From contig NZ_JBJGED010000036.1 of the NCBI RefSeq assembly GCF_045062745.1, positions 7,655 through 71,654 on the forward strand: a stretch of 64,000 nucleotides of DNA, read 5' to 3'. Positions 34,246 to 42,664 of the stretch are shown in pieces. Source of the DNA: Paenibacillus_AA sp045062745. GTDB lineage: Bacteria > Bacillota > Bacilli > Paenibacillales > NBRC-103111. The position numbers and the translations under genes were made by a program. The stretch's first letter is position 1. Each line of letters opens with the position of its first letter. The notes under the pieces were generated by a model, which saw only the letters and a program-made list of their open reading frames with translations, was not told the origin of the DNA and made no database searches.

Positions 34246-35424
34246 TCAATACTTGCTTTGCTTATCTAATAAATTGTAAAGAAACTCAATTTTATCTCTA
34301 ATGTCATAGTGATGATTCCCTACAAAAAAACCAAACTTATCTATATATTCAGAATTATGAAGAGTACCGTGAACCTCTGAATCGAACCATTTGACTACTT
34401 CATTCTTTGCAAAGTTCCCTGCTACTATAGGTCTGCAGTCAATTCCATTATTTTGCAATACCGAAATAAGATCACCGCGGGTAAATGGTGCATTTTCCTT
34501 AATAATTAACGCAAAACCAAACCAACTACTACTTCCTAATTCCTTTTGGATATCAAAATGCTCATGATTAGAAAAACATTCTTTAAAATGGTCAGCATTT
34601 AAACGTCTTTCACTAATAAATTGAGGCAGTTTCTTCAGCTGTTCAATTCCTATCGCACCACTCATCTCAACAGGCCTTACATTGTAGCCCGGAAGCACAA
34701 ACCGAAATGATTCTTCAAATGGATTATTACTCTTAGTTCCACATACATGATTATGCTGGGGTAAATTCCGAGTCCACCCATGGGCTCTTAATGATAATAG
34801 AATGTGATATAATTCCTCATCATCAGTTACTACCATACCGCCTTCCATTGTAGAGATATGATGACTGAAGAATGAGCTAAATGTCCCCATTATGCCATAT
34901 GTCCCTGCTTGTTTCTGTTTATAAAGAGCACCTAGAGATTCACAGTTATCTTCAACAAGAATGATGTCTCGATCACCGATAATGCTACGAATTTGATCGA
35001 AATCATTGGGGTTGCCCAGAAGGTTCACTGCCATGATCATTCTAGTTTTATCGGAGACCGCTTGCTCAAGTGCTTGCAAATCATAATTCAATGTATGAGC
35101 ATCTATATCTACAAATTTTATTCTGAGACCATATTGATAGAGCGGATAATAAGTGGTAGGCCAGGAGACTGCAGGCACAATTACCTCATCACCGCGTTGT
35201 AATGGATTTTCTTTACGGTAGAACAACGCTGCCACTACCAATAAATTAGCCGAAGATCCAGAGTTAACCATTACACAATAATTACTTCCAACAAATTCAG
35301 CAAAATCTAGTTCGAACTCACTTACATATGAGCCCATTGTGTACATCCCTGAGTCAATCACTTTATGGATTGCTGCGTGCTCTTCTTTTCCCCACGAACT
35401 TGAGGCTAGTGGATACATACTCAT
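34246..35424 (-). CDS. colD: GDP-4-keto-6-deoxy-D-mannose 3-dehydratase (ColD)
   Basis: A 392-residue PLP enzyme of the aspartate-aminotransferase fold that removes the C3 hydroxyl of GDP-4-keto-6-deoxymannose, the committed step to colitose. The usual PLP lysine is replaced by histidine in SSFFSHHISTMEGG; counting from the start the first His is residue 188, the same number as the catalytic His of Escherichia coli ColD. No Fe-S cysteine pattern of the larger RfbH/E1 enzymes is present, and length matches ColD (388) rather than RfbH (about 437). Stretches such as VPAVSWPTTYYPLYQYGLR and VLPGYNVRPVEMSGAIGIEQ agree with the ColD group as I remember it. Coupled to colC by a four-base overlap. 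Confidence 0.88.
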   Translation of the reverse strand: MSMYPLASSSWGKEEHAAIHKVIDSGMYTMGSYVSEFELDFAEFVGSNYCVMVNSGSSANLLVVAALFYRKENPLQRGDEVIVPAVSWPTTYYPLYQYGLRIKFVDIDAHTLNYDLQALEQAVSDKTRMIMAVNLLGNPNDFDQIRSIIGDRDIILVEDNCESLGALYKQKQAGTYGIMGTFSSFFSHHISTMEGGMVVTDDEELYHILLSLRAHGWTRNLPQHNHVCGTKSNNPFEESFRFVLPGYNVRPVEMSGAIGIEQLKKLPQFISERRLNADHFKECFSNHEHFDIQKELGSSSWFGFALIIKENAPFTRGDLISVLQNNGIDCRPIVAGNFAKNEVVKWFDSEVHGTLHNSEYIDKFGFFVGNHHYDIRDKIEFLYNLLDKQSKY

Positions 35425-36347
35425 TTTCTTTCCTCCCGCATCAAAAAATGCTCAAAAGTTCGAGTTATCCCATCACTTAACGTAGTGGCTGGTCTCCATC
35501 CCCATGCTGTTTGCTTAGTTATATCTACTAATTTCTGCTTCATTCCCACAGGCTTATCTAAATTATGAATGAAACCTCCCTCAAATCCAATTATCTTCGC
35601 TGCTGCTTCATAGTACTCGTTAATTGAGAAATCATAGCCTAGTCCCACGTTCATAAGGAATGGCAACGATTCAAAATTTTCAACGCCATGCCAAATACAA
35701 TCAGCCAAATCTGCTGCGTACATAAACTCTCTACGTGCTTGTCCATCGCCCCAGATCTCTACACTAGACTCATTTAGTTGTTTAGCAATATACACTTTTC
35801 GTATTACAGCAGGTATTAAATGTGAAGCATCCGGATCAAATTTATCCCATTTTCCGTATAAATTACAGGGAATCATCGTCTTATAGGAGTAAGTTGGATA
35901 CTCTTTGTGTATGTAATCGCACAATTTTGCCGTTGCCACTTTGGCAATTGCATAGCCCTCATTTGTGGGCTCTAGCTCACCTTTTAGAATATCATCCTCA
36001 CGAAGCGGATTCTGTGTATTCCTCGGATACATGCATGAACTCCCCAGATTGATAAGCCTAGTGATCCCTGCTTGATAAGCTGCCCAAACCAAGTTTCTCC
36101 CCATGTCCAGGTTATCAAGCAAAAATTTTACAGGTTCACGAAGATTAGCTTGAATACCCCCTACTTTTCCTGCACAATGAATTATTATATCTGGCTTATG
36201 CTTATTCAAATATTGAATAACATTTTCATATAACAACAAATTTAATTCATTGCTAGAGGGGCTCAATACATTGTGATCGTGTGCCTTATTATGGTCTAAT
36301 ATATTTCTCCCAACCATTCCTGAAGATCCTGTAACAAGAACTTTCAT
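35421..36347 (-). CDS. colC: GDP-L-colitose synthase-like epimerase/reductase (ColC, fucose-synthase family)
   Basis: An SDR enzyme of about 308 residues in the GDP-L-fucose synthase family: MKVLVTGSSGMVGRNILDH, IIIHCAGKVGGIQANLREPV, GSSCMYPRNTQNPLREDDIL and GYAIAKVATAKLCDYIH with the catalytic Tyr/Lys. ColC does C5 epimerisation and C4 reduction of the ColD product. Its pairing with colD by a four-base overlap argues for colitose rather than fucose, though it could be a fucose synthase making up for the deleted fcl at 22 kb. I start at the ATG at 36347 (MKVLVTGSS); the longer frame to 36383 has no better ribosome site. Confidence 0.83.
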   Translation of the reverse strand: MKVLVTGSSGMVGRNILDHNKAHDHNVLSPSSNELNLLLYENVIQYLNKHKPDIIIHCAGKVGGIQANLREPVKFLLDNLDMGRNLVWAAYQAGITRLINLGSSCMYPRNTQNPLREDDILKGELEPTNEGYAIAKVATAKLCDYIHKEYPTYSYKTMIPCNLYGKWDKFDPDASHLIPAVIRKVYIAKQLNESSVEIWGDGQARREFMYAADLADCIWHGVENFESLPFLMNVGLGYDFSINEYYEAAAKIIGFEGGFIHNLDKPVGMKQKLVDITKQTAWGWRPATTLSDGITRTFEHFLMREERK

Positions 36348-36398
36348 TATTATTTTCACACTCTCATTTTTGAATATTTTCAACTAATGACCTAATTT

Positions 36399-36427
36399 AG
36401 TATAACAAAAACCTCCTTAGTTGAGAA
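36399..36427 (-). promoter_or_regulatory. Promoter of colC-colD
   Basis: On the minus strand TATACT (36399-36404) is preceded at 17 bases by TTCTCA (36422-36427), about 50 bases upstream of colC. Confidence 0.45.
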
Positions 36428-36479
36428 GGAACTTGGGATATGTTAAAAGGAGGAATTGGATAAGTCCGAGATCCCCGTC

Positions 36480-37300
36480 AATGGAGCAAATGTGTCGCTA
36501 ATACTGCGTACAAAAATACACCGGGAGGTCACCCCATTTGTATCGGCTTAAGCCAATTCAGTATTTCATCCATTGTCACTACTCGCACAACACGGCATTG
36601 GTGGTGTTGACCCCGTACAAATCGCAAGGAACTGAAATGGCTCCTGCCGGAGGATCTGACTGATTAAGACTGTTGCTTTGCCGTTCCCAGAAAAGCCAAG
36701 TCGTTCCCGCAGTCACGCGCTCAGTGCTGCAATTACATGCGGAAGTTGGTGGCGACGACCAAAGCAATAATGCATATCCGGGACAATGAGTCGTGTCGGT
36801 ACGCCGCCCAAGCGGTGAGACAGATCCTGTAGCCCGTGCTCCATGCACTCCGCGGTCTCTCCGCCGAAGAGCTGCATGTAACCAGCGTTGCTGCAGGGGA
36901 AACTGACACACAGGAACTTGTACATTCACTTCTCGCCGCTAGCGTCGTAAAAAGTCAGCTTCCCCGAAGTCCACTTGCGCTTCGCTCGGCGTCCAGTCCA
37001 GCTCAAGCATACCTTCTTGGTGCCGGTATTCCCGCATTCTCTTCACAGCGCCGGACTATCGGATACGAAGCGTCTAAACACTCTGCTATTTGCCGCTTTT
37101 GAATGCGCATCGCGGTACGGCGCTGCTTTAGCGGTTCTTACGGTTCACTTCCAGCCAGAATGAGCGGCTTGAAGGGGTCCAGCTTGAATGGTAGTTCTTC
37201 TTTCTGGGCTTTGGGCCTCTCTTGAAATCCTTCTTCAGCTACGTACTTGCTAACCAAACGAGGCACGGTTTCAGGATATGCGACGCCGGGCAATTTGAGT
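36480..37300 (-). pseudogene. istA: IS21-family istA transposase relic
   Basis: On the minus strand the pieces appear in order but in different frames: FKLDPFKPLI (about 37180), GMLELDWTPSEAQVDFGEAD (about 37000), then FPCSNAGYMQLFGGETAECM and HRLGGVPTRLIV (36740-36900). These match the IstA core of IS21 elements, including the DFGEA catalytic region, but the frame is broken many times and the rest of istA and all of istB are gone. This fills most of the 1-kb gap between colC and the next genes; 36428-36480 shows nothing else. Confidence 0.75.
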
Positions 37301-37324
37301 TAATCGGTGCTCTGCCAAGCGCAT

Positions 37325-37364
37325 AAAAAGTAGAGCCGCTTCTGAGCAAGCGGCTCTACTTTTT
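37325..37364. terminator. Strong terminator downstream of the 37.4-kb gene
   Basis: A perfect 17-bp stem (AAAAAGTAGAGCCGCTT with AAGCGGCTCTACTTTTT) and a six-base loop, with T runs on either strand. It ends the minus-strand transcript of the 37.4-38.7 kb genes. Confidence 0.9.
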
Positions 37365-37382
37365 AGTATTCCAAAAATCACG

Positions 37383-37748
37383 CTAGCCTCGGAAGTACAC
37401 TGAAGCATTGAGGATGCCTAATTGAACGTTAAAGGGAATCAGTAGCTCCCCATCCGTCCAATTGGAATGTTTCTTGAAGACAGCAATCACCAGATTGCGG
37501 AATGAATATTGTTGCTTATTTGAAAGTCCAATAGATCCGCTATTAAAAGGTTCCTGCCGTTCATCACTTGAGATAGTTCTTATGCTGAAGGCTACAACTT
37601 CATTTTGACGCAGTTGAATAAACAGATTCCCTGAGCCTGTATTAGATAAATCACTACTCAACTCATCGAATACTTCTATAAGCTTTTTCTCAAGCGATGA
37701 TAGTTCGATTTGGTACCCCGCCTTTGTATAGAATGGATCACAAGGCAA
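37383..37748 (-). CDS. Hypothetical protein, 121 residues
   Basis: I do not recognise this protein. It has no signal peptide or membrane segment; it has a charged helix (LSSLEKKLIEVFDELSSDL) and a possible beta-rich C-terminal half (LLIPFNVQLGILNASVYFRG). The frame opens directly after a stop and the only early start is a TTG at 37748, without a convincing ribosome site. It begins eight bases after the stop of the upstream gene, so it may be translated by coupling, or be the detached C-terminal part of that protein. Confidence 0.5.
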   Translation of the reverse strand: MPCDPFYTKAGYQIELSSLEKKLIEVFDELSSDLSNTGSGNLFIQLRQNEVVAFSIRTISSDERQEPFNSGSIGLSNKQQYSFRNLVIAVFKKHSNWTDGELLIPFNVQLGILNASVYFRG

Positions 37749-37756
37749 TTATTCGT

Positions 37757-38740
37757 TTATAACCCTGCCGCAGCCTTCGCTGCAGCTTTCTGAGCTTCAT
37801 ATTCTTGTTTATATTCGGAGATAATACTAATGCTATATTCGTTGTTCCTCAATACACTTTCGAAATCGTTCATAATATTATTGAATCTACTATTAAACTC
37901 CTCTAACTTGGCAGAACCTTGTGCTTTTAGTGCCAACTTCTGCTCAGGGGTTGCCGATAGGGAAGAGAGTAAGAGATTTAAAAAATAACTTTCCGCTTCA
38001 GTTTTCAATGCAGCAATCTTAGCATCTGCCGAAGCCTTCAAGCTGTCATAAGATGGCTTCGATACCACCACTCCACCTACCCCGCCTCCACCTGGAACTA
38101 TTACTGGAGTAGGAGTACTTGTAGGCTTAGCTATGGGCTGTGGGTTTGGTTTAGGTTCAGGTTTGCTAACCACCTCTTGAGTAGTTGCAGACACCGTGTA
38201 AGTGACAGGGTCCCAGTCTATTTTTTTACCTATCGACTCGCTGAAGAATCTCATAGGGACATATAGGGTATTCTCATAGATCAGACCAGGCAGATCCTTA
38301 GCCGGCTGCTTAAGTTGATTGTCAAATACGTAATTGATTGTCTTAAAATAAGCTTCAATCTGATTAGGATCCTGGACTATATCAGCTTTCGAATTATTGA
38401 TACTCTCACGTACTTCCCGATTAAGTCGATAATCTTGAATTTCCACCTGTTGCTGCTTTGTCGGAGCTCCGACGGACACCGTATAGGTTTCTTGGTCCCA
38501 CTCTACTCCCTTATTGAGGGCATATGAGATAAAACGCAACGGCACATAGGTACTTCCTTCATAGATAAATCCACGTTGGTCCTCAGGCGGAGTCAACTCT
38601 TGACTATCAAATACGAAATGCATGGATGGATAGTAAACTGAAATAGCCACGGATTGTTGAGTTGCTGTTACATGTATTCCCGAAAGCAAAAGTGACCCTA
38701 TCGTAAAAGTAGAAAGAAAACTTATTTTTTTTGTGTTCAT
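37757..38740 (-). CDS. Exported protein with two copper-amine-oxidase-N-type repeats
   Basis: About 327 residues. After a signal peptide (residues 1-26, MNTKKISFLSTFTIG) come two copies of the small domain named after the N-terminus of copper amine oxidases: GFIYEGSTYVPLRFISYALN with WDQETYTVSVG, and GLIYENTLYVPMRFFSESIG with WDPVTYTVSAT. Then follow a Pro/Thr-rich linker, a Gly/Val stretch, and a helical C-terminus ending EAQKAAAKAAAGL. No oxidase domain or copper site is present. In Paenibacillus this domain is common in secreted wall-associated proteins of unknown role. I start at the ATG at 38740 (GAGG upstream), not the longer frame to 38761. Confidence 0.8.
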   Translation of the reverse strand: MNTKKISFLSTFTIGSLLLSGIHVTATQQSVAISVYYPSMHFVFDSQELTPPEDQRGFIYEGSTYVPLRFISYALNKGVEWDQETYTVSVGAPTKQQQVEIQDYRLNREVRESINNSKADIVQDPNQIEAYFKTINYVFDNQLKQPAKDLPGLIYENTLYVPMRFFSESIGKKIDWDPVTYTVSATTQEVVSKPEPKPNPQPIAKPTSTPTPVIVPGGGGVGGVVVSKPSYDSLKASADAKIAALKTEAESYFLNLLLSSLSATPEQKLALKAQGSAKLEEFNSRFNNIMNDFESVLRNNEYSISIISEYKQEYEAQKAAAKAAAGL

Positions 38741-38773
38741 ACTGCACTTCCTCGCTCCCATAAATAAATCTTT

Positions 38774-38797
38774 TCTTATATTAATTATAATATAAGA
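38774..38797. promoter_or_regulatory. 10-bp palindrome over a possible -10 box
   Basis: TCTTATATTA ATTA TAATATAAGA is a perfect inverted repeat with a four-base loop, 34 bases upstream of the exported-protein gene. A TATAAT on the minus strand lies inside it, so it may be an operator over the promoter. It has too little GC to be a good terminator. Confidence 0.4.
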
Positions 38798-38878
38798 TTA
38801 GAAATAAACAATGGATAATCGGAACTATCAGCATTAGAAGTATTAACACTAATTTTGTTACATTGGAATTTCGGAATT

Positions 38879-39544
38879 TTATCTATCACTATACTCCTTT
38901 TGACTATCAGAATAGTTCTTCCCTTGACTTAAGCCAAGTTTAGTTGCAATAGCAATAAGTTCATTATACTCCTCTTCTGTAAGTTTCTTAAGAATAATTT
39001 CCTTAGCTTGCTTCTTCTCTTCCGAAGTAACACCATTATCACTCATTCTGACAAAGAGAGTAATATCAGAGGAACTCAGCTTTTTGAGCAGAACCGACAT
39101 TACTTTTGCTTTATCCTTCAACGTAATATTTTCTTGCGCAAAGTTCACCTCATCAGTTGTGATATTACCATCGGAGCCCGCTTTTTCGGCCTGAGCAACA
39201 CTTCGGAAATTCTGATTTGAATCTGGGGTGCTTGTTGGAGATAATTCTCCACTTGATTTTGGCTCTTGTGAGTCCGGGATTGCTTCTGTTTGAGACGTTC
39301 CTAAGGAATATGAAAATGGAGATGGAGATAAAGGGCTACTATTTTGTGAATCTGATGAACTTGTTGCTTGCTGTGTACTATTCTCCACTGGTAAAGCAGC
39401 ACTGTTCTTGCCTTCAATAGATGCAACAATTGATCGGTAGAAATAGTCTGTTAAATAGTTCAATGTTACAAAAAAAACCATGATCATTGTTATAACACTG
39501 CAGAGAGTCCAATAAATATGTTTCTTTTTTATTCTCGTTCTCAT
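38879..39544 (-). CDS. Membrane-anchored protein with Ser/Pro-rich linker, unknown function
   Basis: About 221 residues. A positively charged start (MRTRIKKKHIYWTL) precedes one transmembrane helix (about residues 10-33). A long Ser/Thr/Pro/Gln-rich stalk (about 45-115) then leads to a charged helical domain (KDKAKVMSVLLKKLSSSDIT, EEKKQAKEIILKKLTEEEYN). The outside domain looks like a coiled or bundle region; I recognise no family. The ATG at 39544 is preferred; the ATG of the longer frame is at 39559. It is 138 bases upstream of the exported copper-amine-oxidase-N-type protein on the same strand and may act with it at the cell surface. Confidence 0.65.
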   Translation of the reverse strand: MRTRIKKKHIYWTLCSVITMIMVFFVTLNYLTDYFYRSIVASIEGKNSAALPVENSTQQATSSSDSQNSSPLSPSPFSYSLGTSQTEAIPDSQEPKSSGELSPTSTPDSNQNFRSVAQAEKAGSDGNITTDEVNFAQENITLKDKAKVMSVLLKKLSSSDITLFVRMSDNGVTSEEKKQAKEIILKKLTEEEYNELIAIATKLGLSQGKNYSDSQKEYSDR

Positions 39545-39627
39545 ACACCATCTCACCAATAGAATGGATTCTTATATATTACTTTTCTCTTGTTATATTA
39601 TATAACGTGAAACTAATATATCCGTAA

Positions 39628-40248
39628 TTATCCACCTCTTGAATAGATTAGTATTTTTCTACCATAATTATAAGGTTTCGAAGTATAAGTTAATTTAAAA
39701 GTTGAAGGGAGTATTGTATCAAAATCGTGTATAAATTTGTAATTCGGGACGTCATCTACAATGATATTATTTATATTATTATTATTACATATTTTTGCGA
39801 AAGAGTCTCTTAAACTTTGACTATCAATGCTTTGAGTAAAGTTAACTGCTATCAAATATTCTATATCTAGATTTTGAATATCCTCGAATGTCCCTAATCT
39901 ATATACTACTTTAGGATTTTTATTACTTTGATCCATTTTTATTGCAGCTTGAATTACCCGAGGACTTATATCAAGACCATATCTAGCATTACATCTTATA
40001 TTACTTATTATCTCGCCTAACCCACAGCCTATTTCAACAACTACGGTACCCATAGATATCCTATCATTAATATATTTTATTAAATCTAATGTATATGGCC
40101 TAAACTCTTTAGGGGAAGTATGCCATTCTTCAAAATTGTATTTTTTTCTTAATTTTTTTAGATGTATCATCCTAAATAAGCCTTTTCCAAAGCCCCAGAG
40201 ATAATTATATTCATATAATTCATATATTTTTAGAATAACTTTAAGCAA
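39628..40248 (-). CDS. SAM-dependent methyltransferase
   Basis: A 206-residue class I methyltransferase. Motif I is VVVEIGCGLGEIISNI (about residues 71-86), then ARYGLDISPRVIQAA. The C-terminal half has an unusual Asn run (CNNNNINNIIVDD). Last gene of the second capsule cluster; it may methylate a sugar of the repeat unit. The surrounding DNA is very AT-rich. Confidence 0.78.
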   Translation of the reverse strand: MLKVILKIYELYEYNYLWGFGKGLFRMIHLKKLRKKYNFEEWHTSPKEFRPYTLDLIKYINDRISMGTVVVEIGCGLGEIISNIRCNARYGLDISPRVIQAAIKMDQSNKNPKVVYRLGTFEDIQNLDIEYLIAVNFTQSIDSQSLRDSFAKICNNNNINNIIVDDVPNYKFIHDFDTILPSTFKLTYTSKPYNYGRKILIYSRGG

Positions 40249-40343
40249 TCATTTACACCACTCTTTCTTACATATTATCGATTATAGTAACCATTATTAG
40301 TTTACTAAACAGCTATTTCATCGGTTTGAATTTGACACTTTTT

Positions 40344-41087
40344 CTACTTATACTTCTTTTTATTAAAAGTGCGAAATAATTTAAGCGAATATTTTATAAT
40401 TGTGCCAGTTGGAATATTCGAGATACTCGGAAATAGTCTTTCCGCTTCTGTGAATTTTATAACATGATTTTGATACCTCTTTAAGAATCCCTCAAGTTTT
40501 TCAAAGCCATCATTATCCATATTATTCAAATGGAGGCAAAATGTATACACACCGTATTTCATTTTCCTTGGACTTGCAAATAGTTGGGGAACAAAAAGAA
40601 TCTCCTTGTATAAGTAAGGAAATAATCCATAGCCATCTGTTATTTTTAAGATACCAATTTGTTTTAAAGCTATTAAAGTATTATTATCGAACGAATGTGC
40701 AGGCGCCATAAAAGCAACTGCCTCAATATTGTTTTTTTCTAGTATCTCTTTCCCCATAGTAAGTTTTAAAAGTTGTTGATCAAATGGAACACCAGCAAAT
40801 TCACTAAATCTATTTATACCCAGAATTCCTGCGCAGTTAGTTGAAAATTTATGTTGATACCCGTGTAATGCTATTTCCCATCCACGATCTTGGACAGATT
40901 GAATCTCATTCCAAAAGTTTCCCGCACACAGTGGAAATTTTTTTAATTCTGGATCCTGATTGTCAGGTATTACACCTAAGATAGGTTTGACATTATATTT
41001 TACGAGAATATCCTTTACTCGGAAGTAATTTTCCCAATTCATATTAGGAGCAATATCATCGAACCTAAAAATATATCTATCGATCAT
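40344..41087 (-). CDS. Polysaccharide-deacetylase-like protein (DUF2334-type)
   Basis: About 247 residues with the NodB-like (beta/alpha)7 pattern: YIFRFDDIAPNMNWENYFRV (metal-binding Asp-Asp), KPILGVIPDNQDPEL, GWEIALHGYQHKFSTNCAG (the His-x3-His-like motif), and FMAPAHSFDNNTLIALKQIG. No signal peptide is seen, so the protein may be cytoplasmic. The ATG at 41087 is chosen because CGGAGA lies upstream. In a capsule cluster it may remove an acetyl group from an N-acetyl sugar intermediate; the substrate is unknown. Confidence 0.75.
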   Translation of the reverse strand: MIDRYIFRFDDIAPNMNWENYFRVKDILVKYNVKPILGVIPDNQDPELKKFPLCAGNFWNEIQSVQDRGWEIALHGYQHKFSTNCAGILGINRFSEFAGVPFDQQLLKLTMGKEILEKNNIEAVAFMAPAHSFDNNTLIALKQIGILKITDGYGLFPYLYKEILFVPQLFASPRKMKYGVYTFCLHLNNMDNDGFEKLEGFLKRYQNHVIKFTEAERLFPSISNIPTGTIIKYSLKLFRTFNKKKYK

Positions 41088-41143
41088 ACTATTCTCCGAT
41101 CCAATTAATTTACACAAAATCCACACTTACTAGGGATAAGTGC

Positions 41144-42664
41144 TTAGATCAGCAATTTTTTACGAATTTTATGAAAAAAGATACTTATATATCCCATTAC
41201 TACTTTCAACGCTTTGGCTTCAACAATCGAGAATAATGATAGATAACCTCCTCCTATACATATCAGAAATACGACAAATACAACTCCAAAATCAAAATAG
41301 GATGTAATAGTATATTTAAAACAATTAGCAAGATAAACAATTACACTACCTAATATCAAATTAATAAACCAACGTCTTACTGGAATTATCCAACTTCTAC
41401 GTAATAAGTACTTATTGGAATATCTTATTACAGCAATTGTGTAGAATAGCATTGCAATTATTGTCGCTATCAAAACTCCGTATATGCCGTATTTCCTAAC
41501 TAATAGTATTGAAAGAGATATATTCAGAATAGCTTCAAAAATAGCGTACCACTTTAGTTGATTAAAGTGCCCCGCTATACTTGCGACAATTAAAGAAGGC
41601 TCTCTAAGACTTTCTAAAAGTCTTATTGACACAAATAATAATGGTAACCAAGGATCAACATAATTAATATCAGTAATGTCAGCTGTGTATAACTTAATAA
41701 AGGGCAGCATTAAAATATAAGCAATTATCATAACTGTAAACATTAAATAGGTATACAATGCTTCAAAAGAGTCAAATAACATCTTAAATCTTAATTTATC
41801 CTCAACAAATAAATGCCCAAATCCTGCTGTAAGACTTTCAGAAAACATCTTTGGTATAAATAAAACTTGGATACAGATAATATTGTATACTGTGTAAAGA
41901 CTTACTAATTTTAAATTGCAAAAAATAGTTAAGATTAATATATCTACATTATTAATAATAACTGATAGAACCTGTTGAATTAGCACCGCACTTTTTTTTG
42001 AGATAGCTGAAAAATCAGGAGTCACTGACAAATCTAGAAATTTGTAATTCTTTTTTACATAACTAACAATAAATAATATGCGTAATGTTGTTAGTATCAA
42101 AACGGAGAACAAAACAAATACAATACTAAATTCAAAAATAATCAATAATACTTTAATTATACTAGACAATACAGATAAAATGGTGGAAGAAACAACCAGA
42201 ATATAACTTTTATTGTCAGCTAAAAGAAGAACATTATAAATACCTTTAAAATAGTATTCAATGAATGATGTTAATGCTATAGTTAACACGATAGCAACAA
42301 CCAACCAATAATTAATTCCTGTTTTTACTAATACTGGATAAAGGAGTGCAATAGTGGTTACACACACTAAATAAACAATACTTGTCTTTTTGTAGAATTT
42401 AGAAGTAGCTGCTAAAATCCCATTAATTTTTGTTTTATTTTTCTTTGCAATTGCACTATATAACGCTTGAACTGATGCCCCCCCAACACCTGCCTCTAGC
42501 AGATTTACATATACAAAAATCCCTATTAATGAAGTGACCAATCCATTAATCTCGGAACCATAATAGTCAATTATTAATTTTGGTATTAGTATTCCAAGAA
42601 CAGCAGTAATTAATTTGCCGAATAAATTGGATATTATATTAAATAAAGCAATATTTGTTTTCAA
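41144..42664 (-). CDS. wzx: Wzx-type polysaccharide flippase (MOP/PST family)
   Basis: A 506-residue protein with about 12-14 transmembrane helices. The N-terminus FNIISNLFGKLITAVLGILI and NGLVTSLIGIFVYVNLLEAG are typical of PST-family repeat-unit exporters. It should flip the lipid-linked unit of the second cluster. The start overlaps the stop of the Wzy gene by four bases. This is a different family branch from the MurJ-like flippase of the first cluster. Confidence 0.88.
   Translation of the reverse strand: MKTNIALFNIISNLFGKLITAVLGILIPKLIIDYYGSEINGLVTSLIGIFVYVNLLEAGVGGASVQALYSAIAKKNKTKINGILAATSKFYKKTSIVYLVCVTTIALLYPVLVKTGINYWLVVAIVLTIALTSFIEYYFKGIYNVLLLADNKSYILVVSSTILSVLSSIIKVLLIIFEFSIVFVLFSVLILTTLRILFIVSYVKKNYKFLDLSVTPDFSAISKKSAVLIQQVLSVIINNVDILILTIFCNLKLVSLYTVYNIICIQVLFIPKMFSESLTAGFGHLFVEDKLRFKMLFDSFEALYTYLMFTVMIIAYILMLPFIKLYTADITDINYVDPWLPLLFVSIRLLESLREPSLIVASIAGHFNQLKWYAIFEAILNISLSILLVRKYGIYGVLIATIIAMLFYTIAVIRYSNKYLLRRSWIIPVRRWFINLILGSVIVYLANCFKYTITSYFDFGVVFVVFLICIGGGYLSLFSIVEAKALKVVMGYISIFFHKIRKKLLI

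Noticed and set aside
34246..35424. RfbH-type CDP-4-keto-6-deoxyglucose 3-dehydratase
   Set aside because: RfbH is longer and has four cysteines for an iron-sulphur cluster; this protein has neither, and its gene partner is a fucose-synthase-family enzyme.
34246..35424. GDP-perosamine synthase
   Set aside because: Perosamine synthase needs the PLP lysine; here that position is histidine.
37757..38740. Copper amine oxidase enzyme
   Set aside because: Only the small N-terminal-type domains are present; the catalytic domain and copper ligands are missing.
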